Shown here: piece after piece, positions 62,237 through 64,000 of the stretch
How the letters are laid out: each line of letters starts with the position of its first letter
Numbering within the stretch: the stretch's first letter is position 1
From: Pseudomonas sp. TNT3
GTDB taxonomy: Bacteria; Pseudomonadota; Gammaproteobacteria; Pseudomonadales; Pseudomonadaceae
Direction of reading: 5' to 3'
Length of the DNA stretch: 64,000 bases
NCBI RefSeq assembly: GCF_010095445.2
Contig: NZ_WFGV02000021.1
Location: 1-64,000, forward strand
Notes under the pieces: model-generated
Database searches by the model: none
What the model saw: the letters and a program-made list of their open reading frames with translations, nothing else
What the model was told of the DNA's origin: nothing
Made by a program: the position numbers and the translations under genes

Positions 62237-64000
62237 TTATTCCTGTTGTTGTTTTGTTGGGCCGGCAAGCGGCAAACGGCACATCATCAGCAAGCCGCCA
62301 GGTTGGCGCTGCGCCTGCAGGGCGCCCCCGAAGCCTTCGATGATGCTGCGGCTCATGGACAGTCCCAGACCGAGGCCATCAGGCTTGCTGGTATAGAACG
62401 GGGTAAAAATCTGCTCCAGTTCGGACTCGCTGACACCCGGTCCCTGGTCTTGCACACTGATTTCCACGGTGGCGCTGCTGCCCTGCCCCGCAGCCAGCAC
62501 GATCAATGACGGCTGGCCGGGATGCTGCTCGCGATTGGCATCAATGGCGTTGCGCACGACGTTGAGCAGGACCTGTTCCAGTAACACCCGGTCGGCATAA
62601 ATCGGCGGCAGATTATCCGGCAGTCGATCCTCGATTGTCACTTGGCAATTGCTCGCCTCCCAGGCACACAAACGCACGGCTTCACGGGCGACGTCGGCAA
62701 TGTCCAGCGCCTGCATGCGCCGCTGTCCCTTACGCAGAAACCCGCGCAATCGCCGGATGACTTCGGACGCATGGGTGGCGTGATGGGTGATGCGCTCAAG
62801 GCCCTGGGCCACGCGTTCGCCCGCCTGGGGATTGGAGTCCAGGGATTGCAAATACCGCTGGCTGGCATTGGCATAGTTCACCACGGCGGCCAGCGGCTGG
62901 TTGATCTCGTGGGCAATGCCCGAGGCCAGTTCACCCAGCGTGACCAGCCGCGCGGTATGCGCCAGTTCGTCCTGGTGGCGACGCTGCTGGGTTTCTCGCA
63001 ACTCGCGTTCGGTCATGTCCCGCGCTACCAGGGAATAGTAGCGCTCACCACCGGCGGATCGATGGGCCAGCAACACCAGCGACACCGGCACCGAGCTACC
63101 GCCACCCCGCGGTTGCAAACGCGCATCCGTGCTCCACACGCCATGACGCTCGGCACCGCTCCAGCCATCGCGTTGCAGGCGTATCAGGTCTGCGCTGGCA
63201 AACACCTCGGCCACTGTCGGCATCGGTTGTTGCTCGTCGATCCCGAGGATGCGCCGCGCCGCCGGATTGAGGTAGGTGATGTGCCCTTCAGGGTCGATGA
63301 ACAGTACCGGGTCGGTATTGGCCTCAACCACTTCGGCCAGCCGACGTTTGTTCTCTTCGGCCTGGACCCGGCCCGTGATGTCCCGTGAGACGCTGACCAC
63401 CTCCACCACGGCGCCGGTGTAGGTTTCGCGAATGGCCCGGCTCGCGGTTTCAAACCACAGGTAATGCCCGTCACGATGACGAATGCGGTACGTCATCGTG
63501 TGGTAACCGTCCTGCTCCAGTGCATCCCGCGCGCGCTGCATGAGGCTGGCCAGGTCCTGACCATGGAACAGGCCCTGGGCCATTTTCCCCCGCAGTTCTT
63601 CGGGCCAATAGCCAAGCAACGTCCAGGAAGCAGGCGAGGCATCCAGAAAGCAGCCGTCCGGCGTGTGCCGGGAAATCAGGTCGGTGGTGTTTTCGATAAT
63701 CAGCCGGTAAAGCCGCCGCGCAGTAGCCGCTTCACGTTCGGCCAGCACTTGGGTCGTGGCGTCGCGACAGCGGGCAAGCACCCGGTTGTCCTGGGGATCG
63801 GGGATAAAAGTCCAGATCAGAATCTGCGCCTCGAATTGGGCTTCGACACCTTCAATGGCGCGCTGCTGGTCCAGGCACGCGCGGACCAGTACCCGGTGAT
63901 TGACCGGTAAAAAACCCAGCACATCGGTCAACGGTTTTTCAGCCAGCAACGCCATCAGCGCGGCATTGAATTCCAACGGACGGCCCTGTGCATCGAGAAG
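62237..64000 (-). CDS. FixL-like PAS sensor histidine kinase (5' end outside window)
   Basis: The partner kinase of the FixJ-type regulator, 587 residues visible. The frame stays open to the window edge (LLDAQGRPLEFNAALMALL), so the true start lies to the right. Three PAS-like repeats follow in order: the partial first one, LYRLIIENTTDLISRHTPDGCF with a PAC segment, and VVEANTDPVLFIDPEGHITYLN. Then the HisKA with GELASGIAHEINQPLAAVV and the HATPase with VVRNAIDANR and GLGLGLSMSRSII. No membrane helix is seen. Whether any PAS binds haem, as in FixL, cannot be told. Confidence 0.93.
   Translation of the reverse strand, partial: LLDAQGRPLEFNAALMALLAEKPLTDVLGFLPVNHRVLVRACLDQQRAIEGVEAQFEAQILIWTFIPDPQDNRVLARCRDATTQVLAEREAATARRLYRLIIENTTDLISRHTPDGCFLDASPASWTLLGYWPEELRGKMAQGLFHGQDLASLMQRARDALEQDGYHTMTYRIRHRDGHYLWFETASRAIRETYTGAVVEVVSVSRDITGRVQAEENKRRLAEVVEANTDPVLFIDPEGHITYLNPAARRILGIDEQQPMPTVAEVFASADLIRLQRDGWSGAERHGVWSTDARLQPRGGGSSVPVSLVLLAHRSAGGERYYSLVARDMTERELRETQQRRHQDELAHTARLVTLGELASGIAHEINQPLAAVVNYANASQRYLQSLDSNPQAGERVAQGLERITHHATHASEVIRRLRGFLRKGQRRMQALDIADVAREAVRLCAWEASNCQVTIEDRLPDNLPPIYADRVLLEQVLLNVVRNAIDANREQHPGQPSLIVLAAGQGSSATVEISVQDQGPGVSESELEQIFTPFYTSKPDGLGLGLSMSRSIIEGFGGALQAQRQPGGLLMMCRLPLAGPTKQQQE

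Noticed and set aside
1-64000. CRISPR array, prophage, integrative element or defence island
   Set aside because: No regularly spaced repeats, integrase, phage structural text or defence nuclease was found; hipBA is the only toxin-antitoxin pair seen.

Overview
The window reads as a chromosomal segment of a fluorescent-group Pseudomonas. The support is the GC-rich sequence, the arc arginine-deiminase genes, ANR-type regulatory boxes, Pseudomonas-style REP/REPIN palindromes, a PagL lipid A deacylase and many small Pseudomonas-type hypothetical families. No rRNA, tRNA, CRISPR array, prophage or intact insertion sequence was seen. The species assignment is inference from gene content.

Layout. 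1-3140: end of a tripartite efflux operon and a lysozyme-inhibitor-like protein. 3468-5023: a hipBA toxin-antitoxin pair. 5124-10727: a first arginine deiminase cluster (arcA-arcB-arcC and a DUF5064-type gene on the minus strand, arcD divergent on plus). 10819-16288: a YiaW/YiaV-like membrane pair, an AspT-type antiporter, a periplasmic binding protein and a PotE-type antiporter. 17098-20280: a lysine-rich small protein, a hybrid histidine kinase and a glycine-rich KGG-like stress protein. 21449-23574: an ArsO-like flavoprotein and a two-part YeeE/YedE transporter. 23760-41295: a dense low-oxygen survival block. 41441-54944: LysR-controlled redox operons, a sigma-54 activator with its target flavin monooxygenase, a diguanylate cyclase, small hypothetical genes, a ZIP transporter and a manganese catalase. 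55607-60311: pagL, glgX, a thymidylate-kinase-like protein and a family 2 glycosyltransferase. 60429-64000: an AI-2E family permease and a FixL/FixJ-like two-component pair that runs off the right edge.

The most coherent system is the low-oxygen block. It holds a P1B-type ATPase fused to a hemerythrin domain, a complete second arcDABC cluster, four tandem-domain universal stress proteins, a small potassium channel, a phosphoketolase, an FNR/ANR-type iron-sulfur regulator and a GNAT acetyltransferase. Between these genes I find about nine matches to the ANR/FNR palindrome TTGAT-N4-ATCAA, four of them perfect. Three of the minus-strand promoters place the box 77-80 bp before the start codon. 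Together the genes make ATP by substrate-level phosphorylation (arginine deiminase and phosphoketolase routes) and protect the cell during oxygen starvation. Two decayed genes also sit in the block: the first 33 codons of a metallo-beta-lactamase/beta-CASP nuclease that still has a perfect ANR box, and the last ~60 codons of a fifth universal stress protein.

The two arc clusters are inverted copies about 20 kb apart. They share a REPIN in the same arcB-arcC spacer. Cluster 2 keeps an ANR box and the canonical DABC order; cluster 1 has arcD divergent and no convincing ANR box. I see no clearly undescribed multi-gene system. The best leads are the ANR regulon with its decayed members, the divergence of the arc duplicates, the unusual recognition helix of the FNR paralogue, and several very small overlapping genes.
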